A stretch of DNA of 64,000 nucleotides from JAABRT01 sp038259155 (GCA_038259155.1 JBBSPE010000001.1:1-64000), one strand, 5' to 3'; counted from the stretch's first letter, positions 41,340-50,611 are shown. The notes: generated by a model from the letters alone, not told the origin. Numbers and translations: made by a program.

Positions 41340-42062
41340 TCAGCGGCCGGCGCGGCGCACAGCCGACAGGCTCGGCAGCGTGAGTTCGCAGCCGCCGTCG
41401 TCGCGCGCTGCTGCCGTGCCGCGCGCGGAGAGCAAGCAGCACTCCGCCGCCGCTGCGTCCACCGCCGTGCGCATGCTGTCCACGCTGCCACTCGCGTTCT
41501 CCGGGCACACCACGATCCGGACCACGTCGGCGTCGCCAGCCATCGTGATCTGCACCGCCAGTTCGTGCGGAAACGCCGCGCGCTTGGCGGCCGTGAGCGC
41601 CAGCAACAGGGCCTGCAGGAATGTGTGCGGCTCCACCCACACGGGCAGCACCGTCGCCGACACGTCCACGTGCACAATGACGTCGCGCAGGTCGGAATGG
41701 TGGGCGTGCAACGCCACGGCCTGGGTCACGATGTCCACCGGCATCACCGGCTCAAAACCGGTGTCGTCTCGCGACGGCAGCAGCCGCAACAGTTGCAGCA
41801 GTACATCCATGCGCTCGGTCTCCGTACGCAACGACTCCACCGCCTGTTCGGGCGTGACGTCATTGAACTCGAGCATGTACGCCGCCGCCGAAATAGTGGC
41901 AATACGGTTGCTCAGTGCGTGCGTGACGCCTCGCAACAGTTCGTCCTGCACTTCCAGCCAGCGGGCCCGCGCCACCGCCACGCGCACCTCAGGACCGGGA
42001 ATCATGGACGGCAACATCTGGCCTGCTCCGGTTGACGTTGTGTCCCGCGCGCCACTCACCAC
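41340..42062 (-). CDS. Histidine-kinase-like protein with degenerate ATPase domain (ChpT-like?)
   Basis: The frame of up to 240 residues is on the strand opposite to csrA and motA. Residues about 40-75 (DELLRGVTHALSNRIATISA, MLEFNDVTPEQAVESL) look like a DHp/H-box with a candidate His. The following part resembles an HATPase fold (VIVHVDVSATVLPVWVEPHT, FLQALLLALTAAKRAAF), but the N, G1 and G2 boxes for ATP are not visible. Such proteins act as histidine phosphotransferases like ChpT, or are dead kinases. The start is uncertain (42062, or ATGs further in near 42017). Function is inference. Confidence 0.65.
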   Translation of the reverse strand: MVSGARDTTSTGAGQMLPSMIPGPEVRVAVARARWLEVQDELLRGVTHALSNRIATISAAAYMLEFNDVTPEQAVESLRTETERMDVLLQLLRLLPSRDDTGFEPVMPVDIVTQAVALHAHHSDLRDVIVHVDVSATVLPVWVEPHTFLQALLLALTAAKRAAFPHELAVQITMAGDADVVRIVVCPENASGSVDSMRTAVDAAAAECCLLSARGTAAARDDGGCELTLPSLSAVRRAGR

Positions 42063-42107
42063 GCGGCCCGCTGCCCCGGCCCATCACTCAACGTCAGGTA
42101 CGACCGC

Positions 42108-42965
42108 GTGATTGTCATTGTCGGATTGGTCATCGTTCTGGGTGCTGTCCTGGGCGGCTACGTCATGCACCATGGCGAACTGGCCGTGCTCATCCAACCC
42201 AACGAATTCCTCATCATCGGTGGCGCTGGGCTGGGCGCGATGATTGCCGGGAATTCTCCCGCCGTCATCAAGTCCACATTCGCACAACTGCTCGCATTGA
42301 TCAAGCCGAATCCGTTCGGCGCCAAGGGTTATGCAGAGTTGTTGCAGGTCCTCTACGAAATCTTCCAGAAGGCCCGCAAGGACGGACTCGTGGGACTCGA
42401 GGCGCACATTGAGGACCCGGCAGCGTCCGACATCTTCCAGAAATATCCGTCGTTTCTGGCCAATCATCACGCGGTCTCGCTGTTGTGCGACACGCTCAAA
42501 GTACTGCTCACGGGCGCCGTGGAAGATCACAATCTGGCCGAAATCCTCGACTTGGACCTCGAAAAGCACCATCACGAGGCGATGCTCGCGCCGCAGGCGG
42601 TGACCACCGTGAGCGACGCCATGCCCGGCTTCGGCATCGTGGCCGCCGTGCTCGGCGTGATCATCACCATGGGCTCCATTGGCGGCGCCGCGTCCGAGAT
42701 TGGTGAAAAGGTGGCCGCCGCACTCGTCGGCACGTTCCTCGGGATTCTGCTCGCGTACGGCTTTCTGGGCCCGGTCGCGAAGGCCATGGAAACGCGCTGC
42801 CACGCGGAGAACGATTACATGCTCTGCATTCGCACGGCGCTGCTCTCATTCGCTCGCGGCGACGCACCGATGACCGCGGTCGAGTTTGCGCGCCGCAACG
42901 TGGAACCACACGAACGCCCCAGCTTCGCACAGCTCGAAGAGCTGACGCGCAAGAAGGCAGCCTGA
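42108..42965 (+). CDS. motA: Flagellar motor stator protein MotA
   Basis: MotA forms the stator's peptidoglycan-independent ring around MotB and drives the C ring. The 285-residue protein has four membrane segments (for example IVIVGLVIVLGAVLGGYVM at the start, and the pair with GFGIVAAVLGVIITMG and GTFLGILLAYGFLGPV) and cytoplasmic charged loops (EARKDGLVGLEAHIEDP-type; DGLVGLEAHI). It starts at GTG 42108 with AGG ahead and precedes motB by three bases. Confidence 0.95.
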   Translation: MIVIVGLVIVLGAVLGGYVMHHGELAVLIQPNEFLIIGGAGLGAMIAGNSPAVIKSTFAQLLALIKPNPFGAKGYAELLQVLYEIFQKARKDGLVGLEAHIEDPAASDIFQKYPSFLANHHAVSLLCDTLKVLLTGAVEDHNLAEILDLDLEKHHHEAMLAPQAVTTVSDAMPGFGIVAAVLGVIITMGSIGGAASEIGEKVAAALVGTFLGILLAYGFLGPVAKAMETRCHAENDYMLCIRTALLSFARGDAPMTAVEFARRNVEPHERPSFAQLEELTRKKAA

Positions 42966-42968
42966 CGC

Positions 42969-43826
42969 ATGGCGGCACGCGGCGGCAAGAAGATCGTCAT
43001 CGTCAAGAAGAAGGTCGCCGGACACGGCGGCCATCACGGCGGGTCGTGGAAGGTGGCCTACGCGGACTTCGTGACCGCCATGATGGCCTTCTTCATGGTG
43101 ATGTGGATTCTGGGCATGGACGACAAGACCAAGTCGGCCATCGAAGGCTACTTCTCCAACCCGGTCGGCTATCGCAAAGGCTACGGTGCGGGCTCGAGTC
43201 CGATCGCCGTCGGCTCCGCCATCACGAACATCCAGCGCACGCCGCTCCGCCTCGTGGTCCGCGCCAACGAAGAGAAGTCGTTTGAGGCCGTACGCCAGCG
43301 CATCATGGAACAGCTGGCCGCCAATGACTCGCTGGCGCGCATGAACGCGGAAGTCGAGGTGGTGGTCACCAAGGAAGGGCTGCGCATCGAACTGATCGAG
43401 AGCGGCACCGGCGACACCTACTTTCCGCTCAGCTCGGCGCGCATCAAGCCGGCCACGGCGCTGGTGCTGCAGATTGTGGGCACGGAACTCGCCACGCTGT
43501 CGCACCCGATCGTGATCGAGGGACACACCGACGCCGCGCAGTTTGACCCCGAGGCGACGTACACGAACTGGGAGTTGAGCGCCGATCGCGCCAACGCCGC
43601 GCGACGCGTGCTCGAGGCGTCCGGCGTGGGTGAAGGACGCCTTGCGGAGGTGCGCGGCTACGCCGACCGGAGACTGCGGCTGCCCACACAGCCCACGGCC
43701 GCCGCCAACCGCCGCATTTCGCTGCTGCTGCCGTTCACGAACATGCCCGAAGGCATGGTGGGCGACACGCCCATCGAAGCGGGACCGCCGCCGATCACGG
43801 CACCCCAAGCGCCGCAGCTTCCGTAG
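42969..43826 (+). CDS. motB: Flagellar motor stator protein MotB
   Basis: MotB anchors the stator to peptidoglycan. The 285-residue product has a basic N-terminus (KKIVIVKKKV), one membrane helix with the ion-carrying aspartate Asp33 in YADFVTAMMAFFMVMWIL, and an OmpA-like domain near the C-terminus (VIEGHTDAAQFDPEATYTNW, LSADRANAARRVL). The presence of Asp does not by itself tell H+ from Na+. Length is typical. Confidence 0.95.
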   Translation: MAARGGKKIVIVKKKVAGHGGHHGGSWKVAYADFVTAMMAFFMVMWILGMDDKTKSAIEGYFSNPVGYRKGYGAGSSPIAVGSAITNIQRTPLRLVVRANEEKSFEAVRQRIMEQLAANDSLARMNAEVEVVVTKEGLRIELIESGTGDTYFPLSSARIKPATALVLQIVGTELATLSHPIVIEGHTDAAQFDPEATYTNWELSADRANAARRVLEASGVGEGRLAEVRGYADRRLRLPTQPTAAANRRISLLLPFTNMPEGMVGDTPIEAGPPPITAPQAPQLP

Positions 43827-43862
43827 CGAGGGCGCAGACCGCGGCGTCTGCCACGGCCCAGA

Positions 43863-45122
43863 CTACGGCGTCGGACCCAACGACAGCCGCGACTCGGCCC
43901 ACGTGACCGCCTGCGCGTACGTCTCGCCCAGCCGCGTGGACTGATCCACGTCGAGCGACTCCACCGCGTCCCATGCCCCGTGCTCCACGGCCTCCACGAG
44001 CGACAGCACGGTCGCATGCGGACCGACGCCGTGCATGAGCGCATCGCGCACATCGGCACTGACCGGCAGGCGATCCAACACCTCGGTCATGGGCAGACCC
44101 AGCAGCGCGTCAAAGCGCGACAGCAGCCCCACCAGGAACCGCGCCGCCGGATCACCCGTGCCCCGCACCGCCGTCACCAGCTCGCAGAATCGCGCGCGAA
44201 CGAGCGCCTGCTTCACTGCCTCTTGGGCGATCGGGCTGCGTGAGGCCACGCCCGACACGAGCAGACTGAGCAGCCAGCGCGACAGGGCCGCTCGGCCAAG
44301 CAGCTGCACCGCGTACGGAATCGACTCCACGTTCCGGAAGCCAAGGCTGGCGGAGTTCACGATGCGCAGCAGCGCGTACGACAGCGACGGGTGCGACTGA
44401 AACGCCTCGTCAAGCGCGCGCTCGCTCACCTCGGGGTCACTGAGCAGCTGCAGCAGGTTGGCAATCGTCACCTGCTGCAGCGAGAGTGCGCGTCCACCCA
44501 GCGTCTCGGGTCGGCTGAAGTAGTAGCCCTGAAACAGGCTGAAGCCGAGCCGCACACACAACGTGCGCATGGAGCCGGTCTCCACGCGCTCGGCCAGCAA
44601 CTTGAGGTGCGGGTAGGTGCGGATCGGCGCGATGAACGTTGCCAGGCTCAGCGCGTCATGCCCCAGTACGTCCACCTTTACAATGGACGCGATCTCAAGC
44701 AGTGGTGCCCACGACGCTTTCCCCTCGAAGTCGTCGAGCGCGAGCGTGTAGCCTGCACGCTTGGCGCGTCGGCACGCCTCGATCACCTCCTCGTCGGGCG
44801 AGATGGTCTCCAGCAGTTCGAGCACGACCTCGCGAGGATCAAACACGCGGTACAGGTCGGCCACCAGATGCTCGCGGCCCAGGTTGATCCACGCCGGTGC
44901 GCCCGCCGTGAGCCGATCGAGTCCGATCGACACGACGGCGTGCAGCGCGGTGTCGCTGCACATGGCATCGATTGATACGCCGCCCGCGCTGGTGGATACC
45001 GCGGTCGCCCGAAACAGCAGCTCGTAGGCCACGCACCGGTTGCCCAGATCAAAGATCGGCTGCCGGGCGAGGCAGACGTCCTGGGCGGTTGGTGGCAGCG
45101 ACAACGGCGAGGGCAAGGTCAT
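43863..45122 (-). CDS. EAL-HDOD domain protein (CdgJ/YuxH type)
   Basis: The 419-residue protein has an N-terminal EAL-type domain (about 15-215) and a C-terminal HDOD domain (about 220-400). In the EAL part I can see YELLFRA, WINLGREHL, VLELLETI, ALDDFEGK, IVKVDVLG, AERVETG and FQGYYFSRPE, so many of the metal- and substrate-contacting residues may be kept, though DFEGK replaces the DFGTG loop. CdgJ-type proteins influence motility through c-di-GMP. Its position beside motAB, in convergent orientation, supports such a role. Whether it binds or hydrolyses c-di-GMP cannot be decided from sequence. Confidence 0.88.
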   Translation of the reverse strand: MTLPSPLSLPPTAQDVCLARQPIFDLGNRCVAYELLFRATAVSTSAGGVSIDAMCSDTALHAVVSIGLDRLTAGAPAWINLGREHLVADLYRVFDPREVVLELLETISPDEEVIEACRRAKRAGYTLALDDFEGKASWAPLLEIASIVKVDVLGHDALSLATFIAPIRTYPHLKLLAERVETGSMRTLCVRLGFSLFQGYYFSRPETLGGRALSLQQVTIANLLQLLSDPEVSERALDEAFQSHPSLSYALLRIVNSASLGFRNVESIPYAVQLLGRAALSRWLLSLLVSGVASRSPIAQEAVKQALVRARFCELVTAVRGTGDPAARFLVGLLSRFDALLGLPMTEVLDRLPVSADVRDALMHGVGPHATVLSLVEAVEHGAWDAVESLDVDQSTRLGETYAQAVTWAESRLSLGPTP

Positions 45123-45239
45123 GCAGCGGGCACGAGAGGGCAGCGGTTGCGGAACTGCGCGGCGGAACGCCGAGTACGGAAGTCACGGTCCGCGAACGGT
45201 GGGGCAGTCGCGGGCTGCTCTCTCTGGGAGTATCGTCCG

Positions 45240-46196
45240 ATGATGCAAAAATGGATTGCGCGACTTGTCGCGGCCGCCGTGTTGGCGGCGTGCACTACCG
45301 GGACTGACGATCCACCGCCGCTGGACGCATCGCTCACCCGCGATCTCAGCCTGGCGAGCGCCGAGGCGCGCGTGCAGCCGTCAGCGTTTGGGGACACGGC
45401 TGCCGGGGCACCCGCGGCCGCGACTTCAGAATCGGCGTCCGCGCCGGCGGCAAGCTCCGCGAGTGGCCGCACGCCGGCGCCGAGACCTCAGCCCGAGGCT
45501 CGCCCCGCGCCGTCGCGCAGGGCACCACCCGTCACACGGGTTCCGACCGCGGCACCGACACCGGCCCCCACACCCACCCCCGCCGCCGAGGTCGCGCCCA
45601 CGCCGGCTCCGGACGCGTCGGCCGGCCCAACGGGCTCGGAACCCGCGCCCACCCCGGCGACCAAATCCCGCACCCTGCTGGCCGCCGGCACCGAACTGGT
45701 GGGCGCCACCGGCACCCGCGTCTGCAACACCACCAACCGTCCCGGTGACCGTGTGGTAATGCGCTTGTCGAGCGAGGTGACGGGGCCGGACGGCACGCGC
45801 CTCGCCGCCGGCACGCCCGTGTTGCTCGAACTGGCCGCGGCCACTGACAGTGTGCTGACCTTTCGCGTGAAGTCGGTATCGCTGGACGGCGAGTTGTATC
45901 CGATGACCGGCAGCGCCACCGTGGAGAGCGAGATGGAAGGCTCGCGCGTGGCCGGCGGCAGTGACAAGAAGAAGGTGATCGGCGGCGCGATTGCCGGTGC
46001 AATTCTGGGCCAGGTGCTGGGGCGCAACACCAAGGGCACGGTGATCGGGGCGGCCGGTGGTGCCGCCGCTGGTGCCGTCCTTGCCGCACGCAGCGGCTCC
46101 ACCGAGCAGTGCCTGGCCGCCGGCTCCACCGTGCGTGTGGTTGTGCTCGAGCCCGTCGTCACCACCACCGGCGCCGATGAAGGAGCGGGTGCATGA
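45240..46196 (+). CDS. Glycine-zipper lipoprotein of unknown function
   Basis: The 318-residue protein begins with a lipoprotein signal (WIARLVAAAVLAAC, lipobox LAAC), has a long Ala/Pro/Thr linker (about 45-150), a beta-rich middle (GTELVGATGTRVCNTTNR, GTRLAAGTPVLLELAAATDS), and a glycine zipper near the end (IGGAIAGAILGQVLG, VIGAAGGAAAGAVLAAR). Glycine zippers often insert in the outer membrane or bind it. The ATG at 45240 is followed by a second ATG. Its end overlaps the ABC ATPase gene as ATGA, so the two are probably one operon. Confidence 0.78.
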   Translation: MMQKWIARLVAAAVLAACTTGTDDPPPLDASLTRDLSLASAEARVQPSAFGDTAAGAPAAATSESASAPAASSASGRTPAPRPQPEARPAPSRRAPPVTRVPTAAPTPAPTPTPAAEVAPTPAPDASAGPTGSEPAPTPATKSRTLLAAGTELVGATGTRVCNTTNRPGDRVVMRLSSEVTGPDGTRLAAGTPVLLELAAATDSVLTFRVKSVSLDGELYPMTGSATVESEMEGSRVAGGSDKKKVIGGAIAGAILGQVLGRNTKGTVIGAAGGAAAGAVLAARSGSTEQCLAAGSTVRVVVLEPVVTTTGADEGAGA

Positions 46197-46927
46197 TCGA
46201 AGTTGCCAACTACGGCAAGGTGTACGGGGACTTTCAGGCAGTACGCGATCTCTCCTTCCGCGTGGAGCCCGGCGACGTACTCGGCCTCGTGGGGCCCAAC
46301 GGTGCGGGCAAAACCAGCACGCTCCGCGCACTCGCGGGCATCCTCCAGCCCACCAGTGGTACCATTCACGTGAACGGCATCGATCTTGTGCGCGATCCGG
46401 TCGCGGCCAAGCGACACCTCGCGTTCATCCCCGACGAGCCGCAGCTGTTCGAGTACCTCACCGTGGTGGAGCACCTCCGGTTCATGGGGCGGCTCTATGG
46501 CGTGCCCGACGCCGCGTCGCGCATCGACCCGCTGCTCGAGGAACTCGAACTCGACACCAAGCGCGATGCGCTCCCCACGGAACTCTCGCGTGGCATGAAG
46601 CAGAAGCTCGCCATTGCCTGTGGGTTGCTGCACGACCCGGTCGCCCTCATGCTCGACGAACCACTCACGGGCCTCGATCCGGTGGGCATTCGGCGCATGA
46701 AGGCCACCATTGCCGCCCGTGCGCGGGCGGGATCAGCGGTGATCCTGAGCTCGCACCTGCTGCAACTGGTGGAGGAGCTGTGCACTCGGCTGCTGGTGAT
46801 CCGGCGCGGTGAGCGCGTGGCGTATGGCACCATTGACGAGATCGTGGCCGAACGCCCAGAACTCGCCGGCCGCTCGCTCGAAGAGGTGTTCATCGAGCTC
46901 ACCGGAACGCCGACCACTGCCGCGTGA
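46193..46927 (+). CDS. ABC transporter ATP-binding protein
   Basis: The 244-residue ATPase has Walker A GPNGAGKTSTLRALAG (about 37-52), signature LSRGMKQKLAIACGLL and Walker B ALMLDEPLTGLDPVGIRR, with the H-loop in SSHLLQL. It forms an exporter with the next gene, which it overlaps by four bases. The substrate is not evident. This type resembles CcmA/NatA-like exporter ATPases. Confidence 0.93.
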   Translation: MIEVANYGKVYGDFQAVRDLSFRVEPGDVLGLVGPNGAGKTSTLRALAGILQPTSGTIHVNGIDLVRDPVAAKRHLAFIPDEPQLFEYLTVVEHLRFMGRLYGVPDAASRIDPLLEELELDTKRDALPTELSRGMKQKLAIACGLLHDPVALMLDEPLTGLDPVGIRRMKATIAARARAGSAVILSSHLLQLVEELCTRLLVIRRGERVAYGTIDEIVAERPELAGRSLEEVFIELTGTPTTAA

Positions 46928-48681
46928 CCCAGGGCAACGCCGCTGGCGCGCTGTTCTATCTGTGGTACACGTCGCTCCGCAATCGCCTGCGCGCGCAGCG
47001 TGGCCGGTTGCGCCAGCCACGACAGCTCGTCGCCCTCGCGTTGGGCGGGGCCTACCTATGGTGGATCGTCCGCATGAACGGGAGCGAGGAAACGTCGCCA
47101 TTCGCCGCGCTTGGCTCATCGGGTGTGGGCACCACCGTGGTTTCTGCGCTGCTGCTCCTGTTCGCCGCGCACTGGTGGCTCATGAAGCCCGACCGCAGTG
47201 CCCTCGCCTTCTCGCCGGCCGAAGCGCACATGCTCTTTCCGGCGCCCGTCACACGTCGCACGCTCGTGCAGTCCAAGCTGCTGCGTGGGCAGGTGGCCAT
47301 TCTGGCCAATGTGATCATCTGGGTGGTGCTGCTGCGCGGCGGTGGCTCGTCCGTCGAGGGCTGGCAGCGCGGCATCGCCCTGTGGCTGTTGTTCTCCACG
47401 TTCACGCTGCACCGGCTCGCGGCGGCACTCGTTCGCGTGAACGCCGAACAGAACCGGGTGGCTGGCTGGAAGCGGTCAGCGATTCCCGCCGCGGTCTTCA
47501 CGGCAATGTTCGGCACCGTGGCGGTCCTGCTCTGGCGGGCGCGCACCGCCATTCGCGCCGCGCTGGTGGATGGGCCTGGCGCCGCGCTCCGCCTGACGGG
47601 TGAAGTGCTCGACGTGCCCGCCGGCGCCTTGGTGCTGGCCCCGGTGCGCGCGCTCGTTGCTCCGGTATTCGCCGGCTCCTCCCAGGCGTGGCTGCTCTCG
47701 CTCGGCCCCGCGTTGCTGGTGCTCGTGCTGCACTATGTCTGGGTACTGCGGACCGACGCGGCCTTCGAGGAAGCGGCGCTCGAGGCATCGCAGGAACGGG
47801 CGCGTCGGATTGCGGCCATTTCGGGCAAGGAGCTCTCCGCCAAGCGTTCGCGGCGCGGCGGTGTGGCGCGCGTGTTCCCGCTGCCCGCCTGGGGACACCC
47901 GGCCATCACCATCGCCTGGAAAAACGCCGCCGCCGCGATTCGTGGCGGCGGCTGGCTCCGACAACTGCTCATCATCGCCGGCACGATGGCGGTGATGCTC
48001 ACGGTGTTTCGGGTAACGGTCGGCATCCCACTCGAACTCGTGATCGGCCTCACGTCCGTGTGGGGCTTCATGCTGCTGCTCATCGGCCCCGTGTGGATGC
48101 GGTACGACCTCCGGCTCGATCTCCGTGACCTCACCACGCTGCGCACCCTGCCGCTCTCCGGCCGCTCCATTGTGAGCGCCGAGATTGTCGGTGTGTCCCT
48201 GTTGCACGCGGTGAGCATCTTCGCGTTTCTGATCGTGCCGGTGTTGTTTGCGATCTCCACGCCCGCGCTCCGTGCGCAGTTCCTGAGCGTCGTCACGGCG
48301 CCCGTGCCCACGTTGCTGGGCGTGGTGCTGCTCGTGCCGGCGTTCACGCTGCTCACTTTCACGGTGCAGAACGGGCTCGCGGTGATGTATCCGTCGTGGG
48401 TGCAGCTGGGCACGGAGCGTCGCGGGTTCGAGGCCATGGGGCAGACCATGCTCACCACCGGTTTCACGGCGGTGGCGTCGGCCATCGCGATGGTCTTCCC
48501 GGTGCTCGTGGGCCTGGCGGTGGGCTTCATCGCGCGCATCTGGGTGGGGGCCTGGAGTATTCCTGTGGGGCTGGCCGCGGCGCTGCTGGTCGTACTCGCC
48601 GAGCTGGTACCAATCTGGATCGCGCTGGGTGGCATTCTTGATCAGATGGAGCCCAGTGACGTGCCCGGACAGCGCGCCTGA
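46924..48681 (+). CDS. ABC exporter permease, large membrane protein
   Basis: The 585-residue protein has an N-terminal AAGALFYLWYTSLRNRLRAQ segment typical of putative ABC exporter permeases, and 8-12 hydrophobic helices. Examples are VVSALLLLFAAHWWLM, ILANVIIWVVLLRGG, ALLVLVLHYVWVLRT, MAVMLTVFRVTVGIPLELVI, LLHAVSIFAFLIVPVLFAIS. It pairs with the preceding ATPase. The starting codon is GTG 46924, overlapping the previous stop. Transported substance unknown. Confidence 0.85.
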   Translation: MTQGNAAGALFYLWYTSLRNRLRAQRGRLRQPRQLVALALGGAYLWWIVRMNGSEETSPFAALGSSGVGTTVVSALLLLFAAHWWLMKPDRSALAFSPAEAHMLFPAPVTRRTLVQSKLLRGQVAILANVIIWVVLLRGGGSSVEGWQRGIALWLLFSTFTLHRLAAALVRVNAEQNRVAGWKRSAIPAAVFTAMFGTVAVLLWRARTAIRAALVDGPGAALRLTGEVLDVPAGALVLAPVRALVAPVFAGSSQAWLLSLGPALLVLVLHYVWVLRTDAAFEEAALEASQERARRIAAISGKELSAKRSRRGGVARVFPLPAWGHPAITIAWKNAAAAIRGGGWLRQLLIIAGTMAVMLTVFRVTVGIPLELVIGLTSVWGFMLLLIGPVWMRYDLRLDLRDLTTLRTLPLSGRSIVSAEIVGVSLLHAVSIFAFLIVPVLFAISTPALRAQFLSVVTAPVPTLLGVVLLVPAFTLLTFTVQNGLAVMYPSWVQLGTERRGFEAMGQTMLTTGFTAVASAIAMVFPVLVGLAVGFIARIWVGAWSIPVGLAAALLVVLAELVPIWIALGGILDQMEPSDVPGQRA

Positions 48682-48697
48682 TCTGGTGCCAGACAGG

Positions 48698-48714
48698 CCC
48701 GGGCTGCGGGCTTT
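48698..48714 (+). terminator. Short GC hairpin with T-run after the ABC permease
   Basis: GCCCG (from 48697) and CGGGC (to 48711) form a five-base stem around GGCTG, followed by TTT. It stands soon after the permease stop at 48681. The stem is short, so this is only a weak terminator candidate. Confidence 0.25.
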
Positions 48715-48791
48715 CACTCCGTGCGTCCGGTGCCTAACCTGCTACAGTGTCTCCGTCGCATCGTGTCGACGGCACTCCCACATTCGGAGCC

Positions 48792-49388
48792 ATGGCCGAC
48801 GATCCGCTCGAATTCAGCAACGACGACGACCACGAGGGCGATCCGGACGGCGAAGCGAAGCCGGCCGTGTTCGTGACCACGCGCGAGCCCATCCGCCTGT
48901 CCGTCTCGCGGCTGGAAGACCCGCGCGCACCGGAATCGAGCGCCTTGGCCGCGTACATCGATGGCCGGCTCGTGGCCCGTTGCGCCATGCCGCCCGAGGC
49001 CATTGAGCGGCTGGTGGCACTTCGCCTGTTCGAAGAACCGATTCCGGTTGGCCTGTTCGCCTACGAAGAGTCGCCGGGGCTGCAGTGCCGGCTGTTCGCG
49101 CTCGTACCGCGCGATGCCCTCGAGGCCGCTGCTCACGAGCATGAGCCGTGGAAGGCCAGCGTTCCCGCCTACGACCCGAGCGGGAGCGACGAGGACGACG
49201 AGGACAATCCCACCGCGCCCTACGAAACGATTCTGCTCGGCCACATCGTCCGCTTCGAGAAGGATCGCAAGCACCCGGAAGATCTGGCCGCCGAGGCCGT
49301 GGACGTGCTCCAGAAAATCCTCACCGGCGGCGACGCCCTGCGCGACGCCGACAAGCGCGCCATCGACGACCTGCTCGACTCGCTGTGA
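48792..49388 (+). CDS. Acidic hypothetical protein
   Basis: The 198-residue product begins at ATG 48792 with a highly acidic segment (EFSNDDDHEGDPDGE). It has a folded middle (RLEDPRAPESSALAAYIDGR, LFEEPIPVGLFAYEESPGL) and another acidic linker (GSDEDDEDNP). It ends with helices (FEKDRKHPEDLAAEAVDVLQ, RDADKRAIDDLLDSL). No signal peptide or membrane segment is seen. Its stop overlaps the Nramp gene start by four bases. I do not recognise the family. Confidence 0.75.
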   Translation: MADDPLEFSNDDDHEGDPDGEAKPAVFVTTREPIRLSVSRLEDPRAPESSALAAYIDGRLVARCAMPPEAIERLVALRLFEEPIPVGLFAYEESPGLQCRLFALVPRDALEAAAHEHEPWKASVPAYDPSGSDEDDEDNPTAPYETILLGHIVRFEKDRKHPEDLAAEAVDVLQKILTGGDALRDADKRAIDDLLDSL

Positions 49389-50611
49389 CCACCCGGCGGC
49401 GCGTGCGCATCGGTCCGGGTGCGCTCGTTGCTGCCGCCTTCATTGGTCCGGGCACCGTCACCACCTGCACGCTGGCCGGCGTGCGTTCCGGCACCGCGCT
49501 GTTGTGGGCGCTGGCCTTTGCCACGGTTGGTACCATCGTGCTGCAGGAAATGGCGGCGCGACTTGGCACCGTCACCGGGACAGGCCTGGGCGATGCGTTG
49601 CGACGGCGCGTGACGTCACCCGTCGCGCGCCTGGCCATGCTCGCGCTCGTGGTGCTCGCCATCGGTGGAGGCAACGCGGCCTATCAAACCGGCAACCTGC
49701 TCGGCGCCGCCCTCGGGCTCGACATCGCGTTTGGCGCCGGCCCGCGCGTGTGGGCGGTGGTGGTCGCACTGTGTGCGTCCGCCCTGCTCATCACCGGACG
49801 CTATCGCGTGATCGAACGCGTGCTTGTGACGTTGGTGATCGGCATGTCCGTGTTGTTCGTGGCCACGGCGATTGCCGTTTCACCCGATTGGGGTTTGGTG
49901 GCGCGCGACCTCGTGCAACCGCGGCTGCCCGACGGTGTGGCGCTCGTGGCGCTCGGTCTCATTGGCACCACCATCGTGCCGTACAACCTGTTCCTGCACG
50001 CCACTGCGTCGGCCGAGCGTTTTGTTGACGGAACGCCGAGCGAACGGTTGCGCGATGCGCGTGTGGACCTTGTGGTGGCGATCGGGCTGGGCGGACTGGT
50101 GAGCATGGCCATCGTGATCACCGCCGCAGCGGCCGGTGCGGGTGGCGCCACCGTTGACTCGGCCGGCAGCATGGCCGCGCAGCTCTCGCCCCTGCTCGGC
50201 CGCTGGGCCACGATCGTGTTTGCGATGGGGCTGTTTGCCGCAGGCATGACGTCGGCCATCACCGCGCCCATGGCCGCCGCGTGGGCCGTGGCCGGCGCGA
50301 TGGGCTGGCCGCGCGACCTGCGTGACTCGCGCTTGCGCGCGGTGTGGATGATCGTGATCGGGATTGGTGTGCTCGTGGCGCTCACCGGTGTGCAGCCGCT
50401 GAGCGCGATTCTCACCGCGCAGGCCGCGAACGGATTGCTGCTGCCGATCGTGGCCGCGTTTCTGCTCTACGTGATGAACGACCGCGCGTCGCTGGGTGAG
50501 AGCGCAAATGGCGTGGCCGCGAATGTTGCAGGCGGGGTGGTGGTGGCGGTGACGCTCGGGCTTGGGGTGCGGGCGTTGTATGGGGTGGTGACGCGGTTGC
50601 TCTCGGCGTAG
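49385..50611 (+). CDS. Nramp-family transporter with divergent metal site
   Basis: The 408-residue membrane protein has about eleven helices and the Nramp fold pattern: AAFIGPGTVTTCTLAGVRSG (helix 1), QEMAARLGTVTGTGLGDAL, and TTIVPYNLFLHATASA (helix 6). In classical Mn/Fe Nramps the helix-1 motif is DPGN and the helix-6 motif is MPHN. Here they are G21-P-G-T24 and V198-P-Y-N201, so the Asp, Asn and Met that hold the ion are replaced. The substrate is thus uncertain. GTG 49385 overlaps the preceding stop as GTGA. It converges with the zinc ribbon gene. Confidence 0.85.
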   Translation: MTTRRRVRIGPGALVAAAFIGPGTVTTCTLAGVRSGTALLWALAFATVGTIVLQEMAARLGTVTGTGLGDALRRRVTSPVARLAMLALVVLAIGGGNAAYQTGNLLGAALGLDIAFGAGPRVWAVVVALCASALLITGRYRVIERVLVTLVIGMSVLFVATAIAVSPDWGLVARDLVQPRLPDGVALVALGLIGTTIVPYNLFLHATASAERFVDGTPSERLRDARVDLVVAIGLGGLVSMAIVITAAAAGAGGATVDSAGSMAAQLSPLLGRWATIVFAMGLFAAGMTSAITAPMAAAWAVAGAMGWPRDLRDSRLRAVWMIVIGIGVLVALTGVQPLSAILTAQAANGLLLPIVAAFLLYVMNDRASLGESANGVAANVAGGVVVAVTLGLGVRALYGVVTRLLSA

